DNA of 64,000 bases. It comes from Palsa-1439 sp050015495. Its GTDB lineage: Bacteria; Verrucomicrobiota; Verrucomicrobiia; Palsa-1439. The stretch is taken from NCBI GenBank assembly GCA_050015495.1, contig JBEKBH010000004.1:1-64000 (forward strand), given 5' to 3'. The position numbers were made by a program, and so were the translations under genes. The notes under the pieces were generated by a model that saw only the letters and a list, made by a program, of their open reading frames with translations, made no database searches and was not told the DNA's origin. Below are positions 26,987-36,305 of this stretch, piece after piece. Numbering within the stretch: position 1 is the first letter of the stretch; every line of letters starts with the position of its first letter.

Positions 26987-28489
26987 ATGAGATTCTCCAG
27001 CTATCGGGCCGGGTCATTTTTTGACGAGATGTTTGGTGAGAATGACGCGCCTCGCGCGGTCGCCAAGCCGCTCGTCAATATCATCCAATCTCTCCCCGAG
27101 GGAGAGCTGTTGCGGCGGCAGCAATCCGCCGAACGCGCCCTGCTGCAAATGGGGATTACGTTTAACGTGTACGGCGATAGCGCCGGCACCGAGAAGATTT
27201 TCCCGTTCGATCTTGTTCCCCGCATCGTTTCTTCGGCCGAATGGAACTGGATCGAGCGCGGCCTGAAACAACGTATCACCGCGCTCAACCTGTTCATCGA
27301 CGATATCTACCACGACCAAAAAATCATCAAGGACAAGGTCGTGCCCGCCCACATACTGCTTTCGGCCAAGAGTTTCCGCGAGCAATGCGTCGGCCTGAAC
27401 CCTCCCCTGGGCATTTGGTGCCATATCTGCGGCACGGACCTCGTGCGCCACCGGGACGGACAGATTTATGTGCTGGAAGACAACCTGCGTTGCCCGTCGG
27501 GCGTATCGTACGTATTGGAAAACCGTCTCGTCATGAAACGCACGTTCCCGCGGGTGTTCGAGGCCTCGCGAATCCGCCCCGTCGCCGAGTATCCGAGCCG
27601 GTTGCGAGACATGCTGGAATCGCTGACGCCGCCGGGGGTCGAGACGCCGCGCGTCGTGGTGTTGACGCCGGGCATCTACAACTCCGCCTATTTCGAGCAC
27701 TCGTTCCTCGCCCAGCAGATGGGAGTGGAACTCGTCGAGGGCCGGGACCTGGTTGTGTCCGATGGATACGTCTGGATGCGTACCACGAAAGGGTTCGAGC
27801 GGGTGGACGTCATTTACCGCCGCATTGACGACGATTTCATCGATCCCAAGGCGTTCCGTCCGGATTCGGTGCTGGGCGTGGCCGGATTGATGGACGTCTA
27901 CCGGGCCGGGCATATCGGGTTGGCCAATGCGCCGGGCACGGGCGTGGCCGACGACAAGGTCGTGTATGCCTATGTTCCGAAAATCGTGAAGTATTATCTG
28001 GGCCAGGAAATCATCATTCCCAATGTCCCCACCTACGTCTGCGCGGACCCGAAAGAGTTGACGTACGTGCTGGAACACCTCGATGAGTTGGTCGTGAAAG
28101 CCGCCAACGAATCCGGCGGCTACGGCATGCTCGTCGGCCCGCATGCCACGCCGGAGCTGCGCGCCGAGTTCGCCAAACGGATCCAGGCCAATCCCCGCAA
28201 CTACATTGCCCAGCCGACCCTCTCGCTCTCGCAGGTGCCGACCATCATCGACGACCATTTCGAGGGGCGGCACGTGGATTTGCGGCCTTACATTTTGTAC
28301 GGGAACGATATCTTCGTCCTGCCGGGCGGCCTGACCCGTGTGGCGCTGAAAAAAGGCTCGCTCGTGGTCAACTCTTCACAAGGCGGCGGCAGCAAGGATA
28401 CCTGGGTGCTTACCGATGACCCGGGCGTCGTGCGCGAGAGCGTGGCCATGGAACAACAGGCCGCCACCACCGGAGCGGTGCTGACCTGA
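26987..28489 (+). CDS. circularly permuted ATP-grasp protein (COG2308 type)
   Basis: A 500-residue protein of the circularly permuted ATP-grasp family (DUF404/DUF407). Recognisable parts are ALLQMGITFNVYGDSAG near the N-terminus, LEDNLRCPSGVSYVLENR, then VVVLTPGIYNSAYFEHSFLA, VDVIYRRIDDDFIDP, NESGGYGMLVGPHA and HVDLRPYILYG, followed by GGLTRVALKKGSLVVNSSQG. Such proteins are predicted to form amide bonds with ATP. The start at 26987 follows AAGGG; the open frame extends slightly upstream. The gene ends in TGATG, sharing its last base with the alpha-E gene that follows. It opens a six-gene operon of peptide-ligase-like proteins. Confidence 0.88.
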   Translation: MRFSSYRAGSFFDEMFGENDAPRAVAKPLVNIIQSLPEGELLRRQQSAERALLQMGITFNVYGDSAGTEKIFPFDLVPRIVSSAEWNWIERGLKQRITALNLFIDDIYHDQKIIKDKVVPAHILLSAKSFREQCVGLNPPLGIWCHICGTDLVRHRDGQIYVLEDNLRCPSGVSYVLENRLVMKRTFPRVFEASRIRPVAEYPSRLRDMLESLTPPGVETPRVVVLTPGIYNSAYFEHSFLAQQMGVELVEGRDLVVSDGYVWMRTTKGFERVDVIYRRIDDDFIDPKAFRPDSVLGVAGLMDVYRAGHIGLANAPGTGVADDKVVYAYVPKIVKYYLGQEIIIPNVPTYVCADPKELTYVLEHLDELVVKAANESGGYGMLVGPHATPELRAEFAKRIQANPRNYIAQPTLSLSQVPTIIDDHFEGRHVDLRPYILYGNDIFVLPGGLTRVALKKGSLVVNSSQGGGSKDTWVLTDDPGVVRESVAMEQQAATTGAVLT

Positions 28490-29475
28490 TGCTCAGCCGC
28501 GTTGCCGATTCGATTTACTGGATGAGCCGCTACATCGAGCGGGCGGAGAACGTCGCCCGCTTTATCGATGTCAACCTCCATCTCATGCTCGACCTGCCCG
28601 TCGGCTCCGCCCAGCAATGGCAGCCGCTGGTGGACACCACGGGAGACCACGAGGAATTCGCCCGCCGGTTCGGCGCGGCCACGCAGTCCAACGTCATTCA
28701 GTTCCTCACCCTCGACGGCGACAACCCCAATTCGATCCTCTCCTGCCTGCGGGCGGCGCGCGAAAACGCCCGCTCGGTGCGCGAAATCATTTCCTCCGAA
28801 ATGTGGGAGCAGCTCAACAAGTTCTACCTCATGGTCACCGCCGCGGCGGCGAACCCGGACGTACTGGCCTCGCCTCACGAATTCTTCAGCAACATCCGGA
28901 TGTCCAGCCACCTGTTCGTCGGCGTCACCGAGGGCACGATGACGCACGGGGAAGGCTGGCATTTCGGCCGCCTGGGCCGGATGCTCGAGCGCGCCGACAA
29001 AACGTCGCGGATGCTCGACGTGAAATACTTCATCCTGCTGCCGACCGTCGCCCACGTGGGCACCACCTTTGACGATCTGCAGTGGACGGCCGTGTTGCGC
29101 TCGGCCAGCGCGTTCGAAATGTACCGCAAAACCCATGGCCGCATCGAGCCGCGCCGCATTGTCGAGTTCCTGTTGCTCGACGACGAGTTTCCGCGCGCCA
29201 TCCACCACTGTCTCATTGCCAGCCGCGAGTCCGTCCACGCCATCACCGGCACGCCCACCGGCCTGTTTCGGAACCCGGCGGAACAATTGCTCGCGCAACT
29301 GTGCGCGGAACTGGCCTACGGGCAGGTCGATGATATCGTCAACTCCGGCCTGCACGAGTTCCTCGACGAATTGCAGTCAAACATGAACCGGGTCGGCGCA
29401 CAGGTCACCGAAACCTTTTTTGCGGCGAAGATGGCCCCGCCTTCCGCCACGAAACGGAAGGAGGCCCGGGCGTGA
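28489..29475 (+). CDS. alpha-E domain protein (COG2307/DUF403)
   Basis: A 328-residue all-helical protein. The opening MLSRVADSIYWMSRYIERAE is the classical alpha-E start, and later ARENARSVREIISSEMWEQL, GWHFGRLGRMLERADKTSRM and FLLLDDEFPRAIHHCL are typical. Family members occur next to or fused to the permuted ATP-grasp proteins, and their biochemical role is unknown. The start codon overlaps the stop of the ATP-grasp gene by one base, which implies coupled translation and a complex. The same two modules recur, fused in one chain, later in this operon. Confidence 0.9.
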   Translation: MLSRVADSIYWMSRYIERAENVARFIDVNLHLMLDLPVGSAQQWQPLVDTTGDHEEFARRFGAATQSNVIQFLTLDGDNPNSILSCLRAARENARSVREIISSEMWEQLNKFYLMVTAAAANPDVLASPHEFFSNIRMSSHLFVGVTEGTMTHGEGWHFGRLGRMLERADKTSRMLDVKYFILLPTVAHVGTTFDDLQWTAVLRSASAFEMYRKTHGRIEPRRIVEFLLLDDEFPRAIHHCLIASRESVHAITGTPTGLFRNPAEQLLAQLCAELAYGQVDDIVNSGLHEFLDELQSNMNRVGAQVTETFFAAKMAPPSATKRKEARA

Positions 29476-29515
29476 GCTGGCAGCAAACGCCCGATTGGCC
29501 GGAAAGTAATTGGTC

Positions 29516-32500
29516 ATGGCATTACACATCGCGCTAAACCATCAAACGCATTACCGTTACGACCGTCTGGTGTCACTCTCGCCGCACATCGTCCGCCTGC
29601 GGCCGGCGCCGCACTGTCGCACGCCCATCTTGAGCTATTCGCTCCGCGTCACCCCCGAAAAACATTTCATCAACTGGCAGCAGGATCCCCACGGTAACTA
29701 TCTGGCGCGCCTCGTCTTCCCCGAACCCGCGCGCGAGCTTCTCGTCGAGGTCGATCTGGTGGCCGAAATGTCGGTGATCAATCCGTTCGACTTCTTCCTT
29801 GAACCGTCGGCGGAGACGTTCCCGTTCGCATACGAGCCGTCACTGCGCAAAGACCTCGCGCCGTTCCTCGAAACGCTGCCCGCCGGGCCACTGCTGGGCG
29901 AGTTTATCGCCGGCATCGACCGCAAGCCGGTCCGCACGATCGACTTTGTCGTGGAACTCAATCGCCGCCTGCAACAGGCAATCAAGTACATCATTCGCAT
30001 GGAGCCCGGCGTACAGGCGCCCGAGGAAACCCTGGGGCTGCTGAGCGGTTCGTGTCGCGACACCGGCTGGTTGCTCGTCCAGGTCATGCGGCGTCTCGGG
30101 TTGGCGGCCCGGTTCGTTTCCGGGTACCTCGTCCAGCTCACGCCGGACGTAAAGGCGCTCGATGGTCCATCCGGTCCGGTCGCCGATTTCACTGACCTGC
30201 ACGCGTGGGCCGAAGTTTATCTGCCGGGAGCCGGTTGGGTGGGGCTTGACCCCACCTCGGGACTGCTGGCGGGCGAGGGCCACATCCCTCTGGCGTGCGC
30301 GCCCGACCCGATCGGCGCCGCGCCCGTCACGGGAGCGGTGGACAAATGCGAAGTCGCGTTTACCCACACGATGAACGTGCGCCGCATCTTCGAATCGCCG
30401 CGCGTTACCAAGCCCTATACCGAAGAACAGTGGCGCGACATTGAGGCGCTCGGCCACGAGATCGACAACGAATTGAACCGGGGCGACGTACGTCTGACGA
30501 TGGGCGGCGAACCGACCTTTGTTTCGATTGACGATATGGATGGCGCCGAATGGAACATCGCGGCGCTGGGAACCAACAAACGGAAGCTGGCTGGCTTGTT
30601 ACTCAAACGGTTGCGAAAACAATTCGGTCCCGGCGGCCTGCTGCATTACGGCCAGGGCAAATGGTACCCCGGCGAGTCGCTGCCGCGCTGGGCGCTCGGG
30701 TGTTACTGGCGGCGCGACGGCGTGCCGATCTGGAGAGATGACTCCTTGATTTGCGACGAGACGATGGACTACCACCACGGGAACGCGGACGCGCAGAGTT
30801 TCATCACATTGTTGACGCAGGTTCTCGGTGTCGAGCCCCGATTCGTCATCCCGGCCTATGAAGATGTCTGGTATTACCTCTGGAAAGAGCGACGGCTGCC
30901 GGCCAACGTCGACCCGCTCAAATCCGAGCTCAAGGATGAAGAGGAACGTACGCGATTGGCCCGGATTTTCGAGCAAGGGCTCAACAAGATCGTCGGGTTT
31001 GTCCTACCATTGCAGCGCCGTTTCAAGGCCAACCCGGGCGCCTACTGGGCGAGCGGTCCGTGGTTCTTTCGCACTGAACACATGTATCTGCTCCCGGGCG
31101 ACTCTCCAATTGGCTATCGCCTCCCGATGGATTCGCTGGCATGGGTCGCGCCCGGGCAATATCCGTATCTCTATGAAACCGACCCTACCGTGACTCATCC
31201 GCCTTTGCCCGAGCGTCCCTTGCGCGGTCGGCAGCAACAACGTCTGCCGTCCCTGGCGAGAACGACAGAGCGTGCTGGCTTTGCCGAACAGCAGATGGAT
31301 GGCGAGCCGGCCGCACCCGATGGCATCCAGCGGGGTGAATCCGCGCCGTGGGTGATTCGCACCGCGTTGTGCGTCGAGCCGCGACAGGGTCGGCTGCACG
31401 TGTTCATGCCGCCGGTCCGGTTCGTGGAAGATTACCTCGATATCGTGGCGGCGGTCGAGGACACCGCCGCGGAACTGAAATTGCCCGTGATCATCGAGGG
31501 TGAACGACCGCCGAAGGACGCGCGGCTCAATCACCTCAACGTCACTCCCGATCCGGGCGTCATCGAGGTCAACCTTCATCCGGCGCACAACTGGGACGAA
31601 TTGGTCAATCATACCACCGTCCTGTACGAGGAAGCGCGCCAGTCGCGGTTGGGTGCGGAAAAATTCATGCTCGATGGCCGCCATGTCGGCACCGGCGGCG
31701 GCAATCACATCGTCATCGGCGGCTCGACGCCTTCCGACAGCCCGTTGCTGCGCCGGCCCGACCTGTTGCGCAGTCTCGTCGGTTACTGGCACAATCATCC
31801 GTCCTTGTCGTTCCTGTTTTCGGGTTTGTTCATCGGCCCCACCAGCCAGCATCCGCGCGTGGACGAAGCCCGCAACGATTCCCTGTATGAACTGGAGATC
31901 GCGTTCCGGCAAATCCCGGATCGGGGCGGTTGCCTGCCGTGGGTGGTCGACCGCGCGTTTCGCAACCTGTTGATCGACGTTTCGGGCAACACCCACCGCG
32001 CCGAATTTTGCATCGACAAGCTGTTCCCGCCCGAGAGCAGCGGCGCGCGATTGGGACTGCTCGAGTTGCGCTCGTTCGAGATGCCGCCGCACGCCCGGAT
32101 GAGCCTGACCCAGCAATTGTTACTGCGTTCGCTGATTGCCCGGTTCTGGAAGCAGCCGTACAACCAGAAGCTCGTGCGCTGGGGGACGGAATTGCATGAT
32201 CGGTTCATGCTCCCGCATTTTGTCGCCCAGGATTTCAACGATGTACTGTTCGACCTGGGCGCGGCGGGTTACCCGTTGCAGCCGGAGTGGTTCGCGCCGC
32301 ATCATGAGTTTCGCTTCCCGCAACACGGAACGATTGCGCAACGCGGCATCGTGGTGGAACTGCGCCACGCGCTCGAACCCTGGCACGTGATGGGGGAAGA
32401 AGCCGGCCCGGGAGGCACCGCGCGCTTTGTGGACTCATCGGTCGAACGGCTGCAAGTGAAGGTCAACGGCATGACCGACACGCGCCACTTCATCGCCTGC

Positions 32501-32854
32501 AACGGCCGGCGCGTTCCGTTGCATCCCACGGGTACCGTGGGCGAATTCGTTGCCGGCGTGCGGTACCGCGCGTGGCAACCGCCAAGCTGCCTGCACCCCA
32601 TGATTCCCGTTCACTCGCCGTTGGTGGTCGACATTGTGGACAGTTGGAACGGCCGGTCGCTCGGAGGTTGCACCTATCACGTGGCCCATCCCGGCGGTCG
32701 CAGTTATGAAACGTTCCCGGTGAACGCCTACGAAGCTGAGAGCCGCCGCCGCGCGCGGTTCTTCGATTTCGGCCACTCGCCCGGCCCGATGGACGTGCCG
32801 CCCGAGGAACGAAGCGCCGATTTCCCGTTCACTCTCGACCTGCGCCGCCCATGA
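29516..32854 (+). CDS. transglutaminase-like and DUF2126 fusion (COG4196 type)
   Basis: A 1112-residue protein in two parts. Residues 1 to about 290 form a bacterial transglutaminase-like unit: N-terminal region ALNHQTHYRYDRLVSLSPH, catalytic Cys in LGLLSGSCRDTGWLLVQVMR, and His/Asp in DLHAWAEVYLPGAGWVGLDP. The remainder is DUF2126, starting RLTMGGEPTFVSIDDMDGAE, then GQGKWYPGESLPRWALGCYW, later GGGNHIVIGGSTPSDSPLLR and HPSLSFLFSGLFIGPTSQHP. DUF2126 is suspected to be a ligase of the glutamine-synthetase-like fold. A fused peptidase-like and ligase-like pair suggests cutting and joining of an isopeptide bond; this is inference. The ATG at 29516 is preferred to a TTG two codons earlier. Confidence 0.88.
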   Translation: MALHIALNHQTHYRYDRLVSLSPHIVRLRPAPHCRTPILSYSLRVTPEKHFINWQQDPHGNYLARLVFPEPARELLVEVDLVAEMSVINPFDFFLEPSAETFPFAYEPSLRKDLAPFLETLPAGPLLGEFIAGIDRKPVRTIDFVVELNRRLQQAIKYIIRMEPGVQAPEETLGLLSGSCRDTGWLLVQVMRRLGLAARFVSGYLVQLTPDVKALDGPSGPVADFTDLHAWAEVYLPGAGWVGLDPTSGLLAGEGHIPLACAPDPIGAAPVTGAVDKCEVAFTHTMNVRRIFESPRVTKPYTEEQWRDIEALGHEIDNELNRGDVRLTMGGEPTFVSIDDMDGAEWNIAALGTNKRKLAGLLLKRLRKQFGPGGLLHYGQGKWYPGESLPRWALGCYWRRDGVPIWRDDSLICDETMDYHHGNADAQSFITLLTQVLGVEPRFVIPAYEDVWYYLWKERRLPANVDPLKSELKDEEERTRLARIFEQGLNKIVGFVLPLQRRFKANPGAYWASGPWFFRTEHMYLLPGDSPIGYRLPMDSLAWVAPGQYPYLYETDPTVTHPPLPERPLRGRQQQRLPSLARTTERAGFAEQQMDGEPAAPDGIQRGESAPWVIRTALCVEPRQGRLHVFMPPVRFVEDYLDIVAAVEDTAAELKLPVIIEGERPPKDARLNHLNVTPDPGVIEVNLHPAHNWDELVNHTTVLYEEARQSRLGAEKFMLDGRHVGTGGGNHIVIGGSTPSDSPLLRRPDLLRSLVGYWHNHPSLSFLFSGLFIGPTSQHPRVDEARNDSLYELEIAFRQIPDRGGCLPWVVDRAFRNLLIDVSGNTHRAEFCIDKLFPPESSGARLGLLELRSFEMPPHARMSLTQQLLLRSLIARFWKQPYNQKLVRWGTELHDRFMLPHFVAQDFNDVLFDLGAAGYPLQPEWFAPHHEFRFPQHGTIAQRGIVVELRHALEPWHVMGEEAGPGGTARFVDSSVERLQVKVNGMTDTRHFIACNGRRVPLHPTGTVGEFVAGVRYRAWQPPSCLHPMIPVHSPLVVDIVDSWNGRSLGGCTYHVAHPGGRSYETFPVNAYEAESRRRARFFDFGHSPGPMDVPPEERSADFPFTLDLRRP

Positions 32855-32889
32855 TTGCGTCCTCGCGATTGATACCGTAATTTGACCCG

Positions 32890-35409
32890 ATGAAACACCC
32901 CCCCGAAACCAGCCGCGCCGCCGCGCCCTGGCGTCTGCTCGAGCAGTACCAGCTCGCGGACGGGGTGTACGATGAAATGGCGGCGACACCGGACGCGCTA
33001 CGACCCCATTGCGAGATTTTTGTCCGTTCGCTCGAAACACTGGGACGCGACGAACTGGGGGCGCGCTGGGAAGGCGCGCGGCGTAATATCCGCGACAACG
33101 GCGTGACCTACAACGTGTATCGTGATCCGCAGGGCATGGATCGGCCGTGGGAACTGGACATGATCCCACTGCTGATTCCGCCCGCGGAGTGGGCCGGGAT
33201 TGAAGCGGCGCTGGCACAGCGCGCACGCTTGTTGAACATGGTCCTCGCCGACGTCTATGGCCCGCAACGCCTGGTTCGCGAGGGGTTGCTGCCGGCGTCG
33301 CTGTTGTTCGCCAACCCGGGGTTTCTCCGGCCCTGCCACGGCATTCCCGTCCCCGGTGGAATCTATTTGCACCTGCACGGGGTGGACATGGCCCGGTCGG
33401 CCGGCGGCCAATGGTGGGCGCTGGCGGACCGCACGCAGTCGCCGTCGGGCACGGGCTACGCGCTGGAGAACCGCCTTGTGCTGCGGCGCAGCCTGCCGGA
33501 AGCGTTCCGCGATTGCCAGGTCCAACGCCTGGCGTCGTTCTTCCGCGTCGAGCGAGACATGTTGACCGCTCTCGCCCCGCCGGGGAGTCATCATCCACAG
33601 GTCGTCCTGTTGACGCCGGGGCCGTACAACGAAACCTATTTCGAGCACGCCTACCTCGCGCGCTATCTTGGATTTCCCCTCGTCGAAGGCGGCGACCTCA
33701 CGGTTCGCGACCGGCGGGTCTTTATCAAAACACTGGAAGGACTCCAGCCCGTGGACGTGATTCTGCGCCGGCTGGATGACAACTTTTGCGACCCGCTGGA
33801 ACTGCGGGCGGATTCCTTTCTGGGCGTGGCGGGCCTCGTCGAAGCCGCGCGCGCCGGCAACGTCACGATCGCCAACTCGCTGGGCACGGGTGTCATCGAA
33901 ACACCCGCGATTCTTGCGTTCCTGCCCAGTCTGTGCCGGCACCTGCTCGGCGAGGAATTGCGGTTGCCGTCCGTGGCAACCTGGTGGTGCGGTCAGCCGA
34001 AGGAATTGCAATACGTGCTCGATCATCTCGGCGAACTCGTGGTGAAACGCGCGTTCCCCCGCGACGCGCGCGAGCCCATCTTTGGTGAAAGCTTGAGTCA
34101 GTCGGAGAAAGCGGCGTTGGCGCAAGAGATCCAGTCGCGCCCCTACGATTTTGTCGGTCAGGAGAAAATCGCCCTGTCCACCGCGCCCGTGTGGCTCGAC
34201 CATCGGCCGGAGCCGCGGTCGCTGGTCGTGCGCGTCTACGCGACCGCGACCCACGATTCCTACTCGGTGATGCCGGGGGCCCTGACGCGCGTGGCCAATG
34301 CGCCGCAGTCAACGGTTGTCTCGATGCAGAGCGGCGGGGGAAGCAAGGATACATGGGTGTTGTCCGACGGACCCGTCAGCCCGGTGACGTTGCTGCCGGC
34401 ATTGGAAGGCCCGGTGGTGCTGGAGCGCACGCCGACCGACCTTCCAAGCCGCGTGGCGGACAATTTGTTCTGGTTGGGCCGGTACGCCGAGCGGTCGGAA
34501 GGATTGGTGCGGCTGCTGCGGAGCGTGGCCGCGCGGCTGGCGGATGAATCCGGCTCCGCTGACACGCCTGAGTTGTCCGCGCTGCTGCAGACCATGGCCG
34601 CGATGGATTTGTTGCCGCGCCGTTTCGGCGAACGCGTCGCCCTGGCGGAACTCGAGCAGGAAATCCTGGCGATGATCTTCAAGCAGCGCCGCCAGGGCAG
34701 CTTGCGCCAGACGTTGAACCAGCTCCGCCGGTTCGCCTCCATCGTGCGCGACCGATTGTCGGTTGACACGTGGCGCATCCTCAACCAGCTTCACCATGGT
34801 GTGCGGACGCCGACCGCGCGGGTGCAGTTGGATGCCGCATTGGCGATGCTGAACCACACGATCATGGAACTGTCGGCGTTCAGCGGAATGGAGATGGAAA
34901 ACATGACCCGGGGAAATGGATGGCGATTCCTGGACATCGGACGACGGCTGGAGCGATCGGTCAATCTGGTCAATCTGGTCCGCGCGGCGTTGTCGGCCAC
35001 GGGCGCCAGCGATGCCGTGTTGGAACCGTTGCTCGAGATCGCCGACAGCTCGATGACCTATCGACGCCGCTACTATGCCCAGGCCCAGCTCGCTCCGGTT
35101 CTCGATCTCTTGCTGGCCGACGACAGCAACCCGCGCTCCCTGGCTTTTCAGGTCAATGCGCTGGCCGGCCACATCGACCGTCTGCCGCGTCCGCCGCACG
35201 CGCCGGTTCCAACACGGGAACAGGCCGCGATCATTTGTTTGGAGGCGACATTGCGTGAAGCAGACATCAAGGGGGCCTGCGACGCGCGCCAGAGCGGAAA
35301 CTCCGCGCCGTTGGATGGTTTGCTGAACCGTTTTGTGGCGGAGCTACAAGCCCTGTCGGACACCATTGCCCATTACTACTTCAGTCACGCGGGGCCACAG
35401 GTGAGTTAA
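32890..35409 (+). CDS. fusion of permuted ATP-grasp and alpha-E domains
   Basis: An 839-residue protein. The first 500 residues are a second permuted ATP-grasp unit (DNGVTYNVYRDPQGMDRPWE, QSPSGTGYALENRLVLRR, VVLLTPGPYNETYFEHAYLA, VDVILRRLDDNFCDPLELRA, PGALTRVANAPQSTVVSM). From about residue 515 an alpha-E domain follows (SRVADNLFWLGRYAERSEGL, later NGWRFLDIGRRLERSVNLVN). It is therefore a fused paralogue of the two separate genes at the operon start. The link between the parts is short, which supports direct cooperation of ATP-grasp and alpha-E modules. It begins 35 bases after the DUF2126 gene, without a strong ribosome site. Confidence 0.9.
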   Translation: MKHPPETSRAAAPWRLLEQYQLADGVYDEMAATPDALRPHCEIFVRSLETLGRDELGARWEGARRNIRDNGVTYNVYRDPQGMDRPWELDMIPLLIPPAEWAGIEAALAQRARLLNMVLADVYGPQRLVREGLLPASLLFANPGFLRPCHGIPVPGGIYLHLHGVDMARSAGGQWWALADRTQSPSGTGYALENRLVLRRSLPEAFRDCQVQRLASFFRVERDMLTALAPPGSHHPQVVLLTPGPYNETYFEHAYLARYLGFPLVEGGDLTVRDRRVFIKTLEGLQPVDVILRRLDDNFCDPLELRADSFLGVAGLVEAARAGNVTIANSLGTGVIETPAILAFLPSLCRHLLGEELRLPSVATWWCGQPKELQYVLDHLGELVVKRAFPRDAREPIFGESLSQSEKAALAQEIQSRPYDFVGQEKIALSTAPVWLDHRPEPRSLVVRVYATATHDSYSVMPGALTRVANAPQSTVVSMQSGGGSKDTWVLSDGPVSPVTLLPALEGPVVLERTPTDLPSRVADNLFWLGRYAERSEGLVRLLRSVAARLADESGSADTPELSALLQTMAAMDLLPRRFGERVALAELEQEILAMIFKQRRQGSLRQTLNQLRRFASIVRDRLSVDTWRILNQLHHGVRTPTARVQLDAALAMLNHTIMELSAFSGMEMENMTRGNGWRFLDIGRRLERSVNLVNLVRAALSATGASDAVLEPLLEIADSSMTYRRRYYAQAQLAPVLDLLLADDSNPRSLAFQVNALAGHIDRLPRPPHAPVPTREQAAIICLEATLREADIKGACDARQSGNSAPLDGLLNRFVAELQALSDTIAHYYFSHAGPQVS

Positions 35410-35420
35410 GAAGATCCGCC

Positions 35421-36305
35421 ATGCGCTACACCATCTCCCACACAACCGTGTATGACTACAGTGACGAGGTGTCCGTGTCCCATCATTTGGCCCGGCTCAA
35501 ACCACGCACCATGACCGGCCAGTGTTGCGTAAGCTACGAGCAGGTGATCGAACCGTCCCCCGCGTCGCGGAGCGAACATGACGATTATTTTGGGAATCGC
35601 GTCGCGTTCTTTGCGATCCACACGCCCCACGAGCGCTTGCAGGTGCATGCGCGTAGCGAGGTCGATGTTTCCCCGGCCAATATCCCCCCACCCGGGGAAA
35701 CCCCGCCGTGGGAAGAGGTGCGCGACGGGCTTGTCGGCAACACCAGCGCGGACGCCCTGGCCGTGTACGAGTTCGTCTTCGATTCCGCGTTGATCAAGAC
35801 CACCCCCGCGTTCGCGGCCTACGCGTCGGAGTCGTTCCCCGCGCATCGCCCGTTGTTGGAGGGCGTGGTCGATTTAACCCGGCGCATCCATGAAGATTTC
35901 ACTTTCGACACCAAAGCCACGACGGTGGCCACGCCGCTGCACGAGGTGTTCGAGTCGCGGCGGGGTGTCTGCCAGGATTTTGCCCAACTCCAGATCGCCT
36001 GTTTGCGGTCGCTCCGGTTGCCGGCGCGCTACGTCAGCGGATATCTGGAGACGCGACCGCCACCGGGCCGGCCCCGGCTCGCCGGGACGGACGCTTCGCA
36101 TGCGTGGGTGTCGGTGTACAGCCCGGGCGCGGGCTGGATCGATGTGGATCCCACGAACAATCTGGCCCCGGCCAACCGGCATGTTACGGTGGCGTGGGGA
36201 CGCGATTTCAGTGACGTAAGCCCCATTCGCGGGGTTATCCTCGGTGGCGGCGACCACGCGGTGAACGTGGCGGTGGACGTGGTCGCGTCAGGAGGCGAAC
36301 GATGA
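35421..36305 (+). CDS. transglutaminase-like cysteine peptidase
   Basis: A 294-residue protein with a bacterial transglutaminase-like N-terminal beta domain (MRYTISHTTVYDYSDEVSVS) and a catalytic transglutaminase core: Cys in SRRGVCQDFAQLQIACLRSL and the His/Asp pair in DASHAWVSVYSPGAGWIDVD, followed by PTNNLAPANRHVTVAWGRDF. Proteins of this type usually cleave amide or isopeptide bonds rather than form them. It has no signal peptide, so it acts in the cytoplasm with the ligase-like proteins beside it. It lies 11 bases after the fused ATP-grasp gene, and its stop overlaps the ATG of the last gene of the operon. Confidence 0.9.
   Translation: MRYTISHTTVYDYSDEVSVSHHLARLKPRTMTGQCCVSYEQVIEPSPASRSEHDDYFGNRVAFFAIHTPHERLQVHARSEVDVSPANIPPPGETPPWEEVRDGLVGNTSADALAVYEFVFDSALIKTTPAFAAYASESFPAHRPLLEGVVDLTRRIHEDFTFDTKATTVATPLHEVFESRRGVCQDFAQLQIACLRSLRLPARYVSGYLETRPPPGRPRLAGTDASHAWVSVYSPGAGWIDVDPTNNLAPANRHVTVAWGRDFSDVSPIRGVILGGGDHAVNVAVDVVASGGER

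Noticed and set aside
27014..28273. 419-residue minus-strand frame opposite the first ATP-grasp gene
   Set aside because: The plus-strand protein carries all family motifs; the antisense frame has none.
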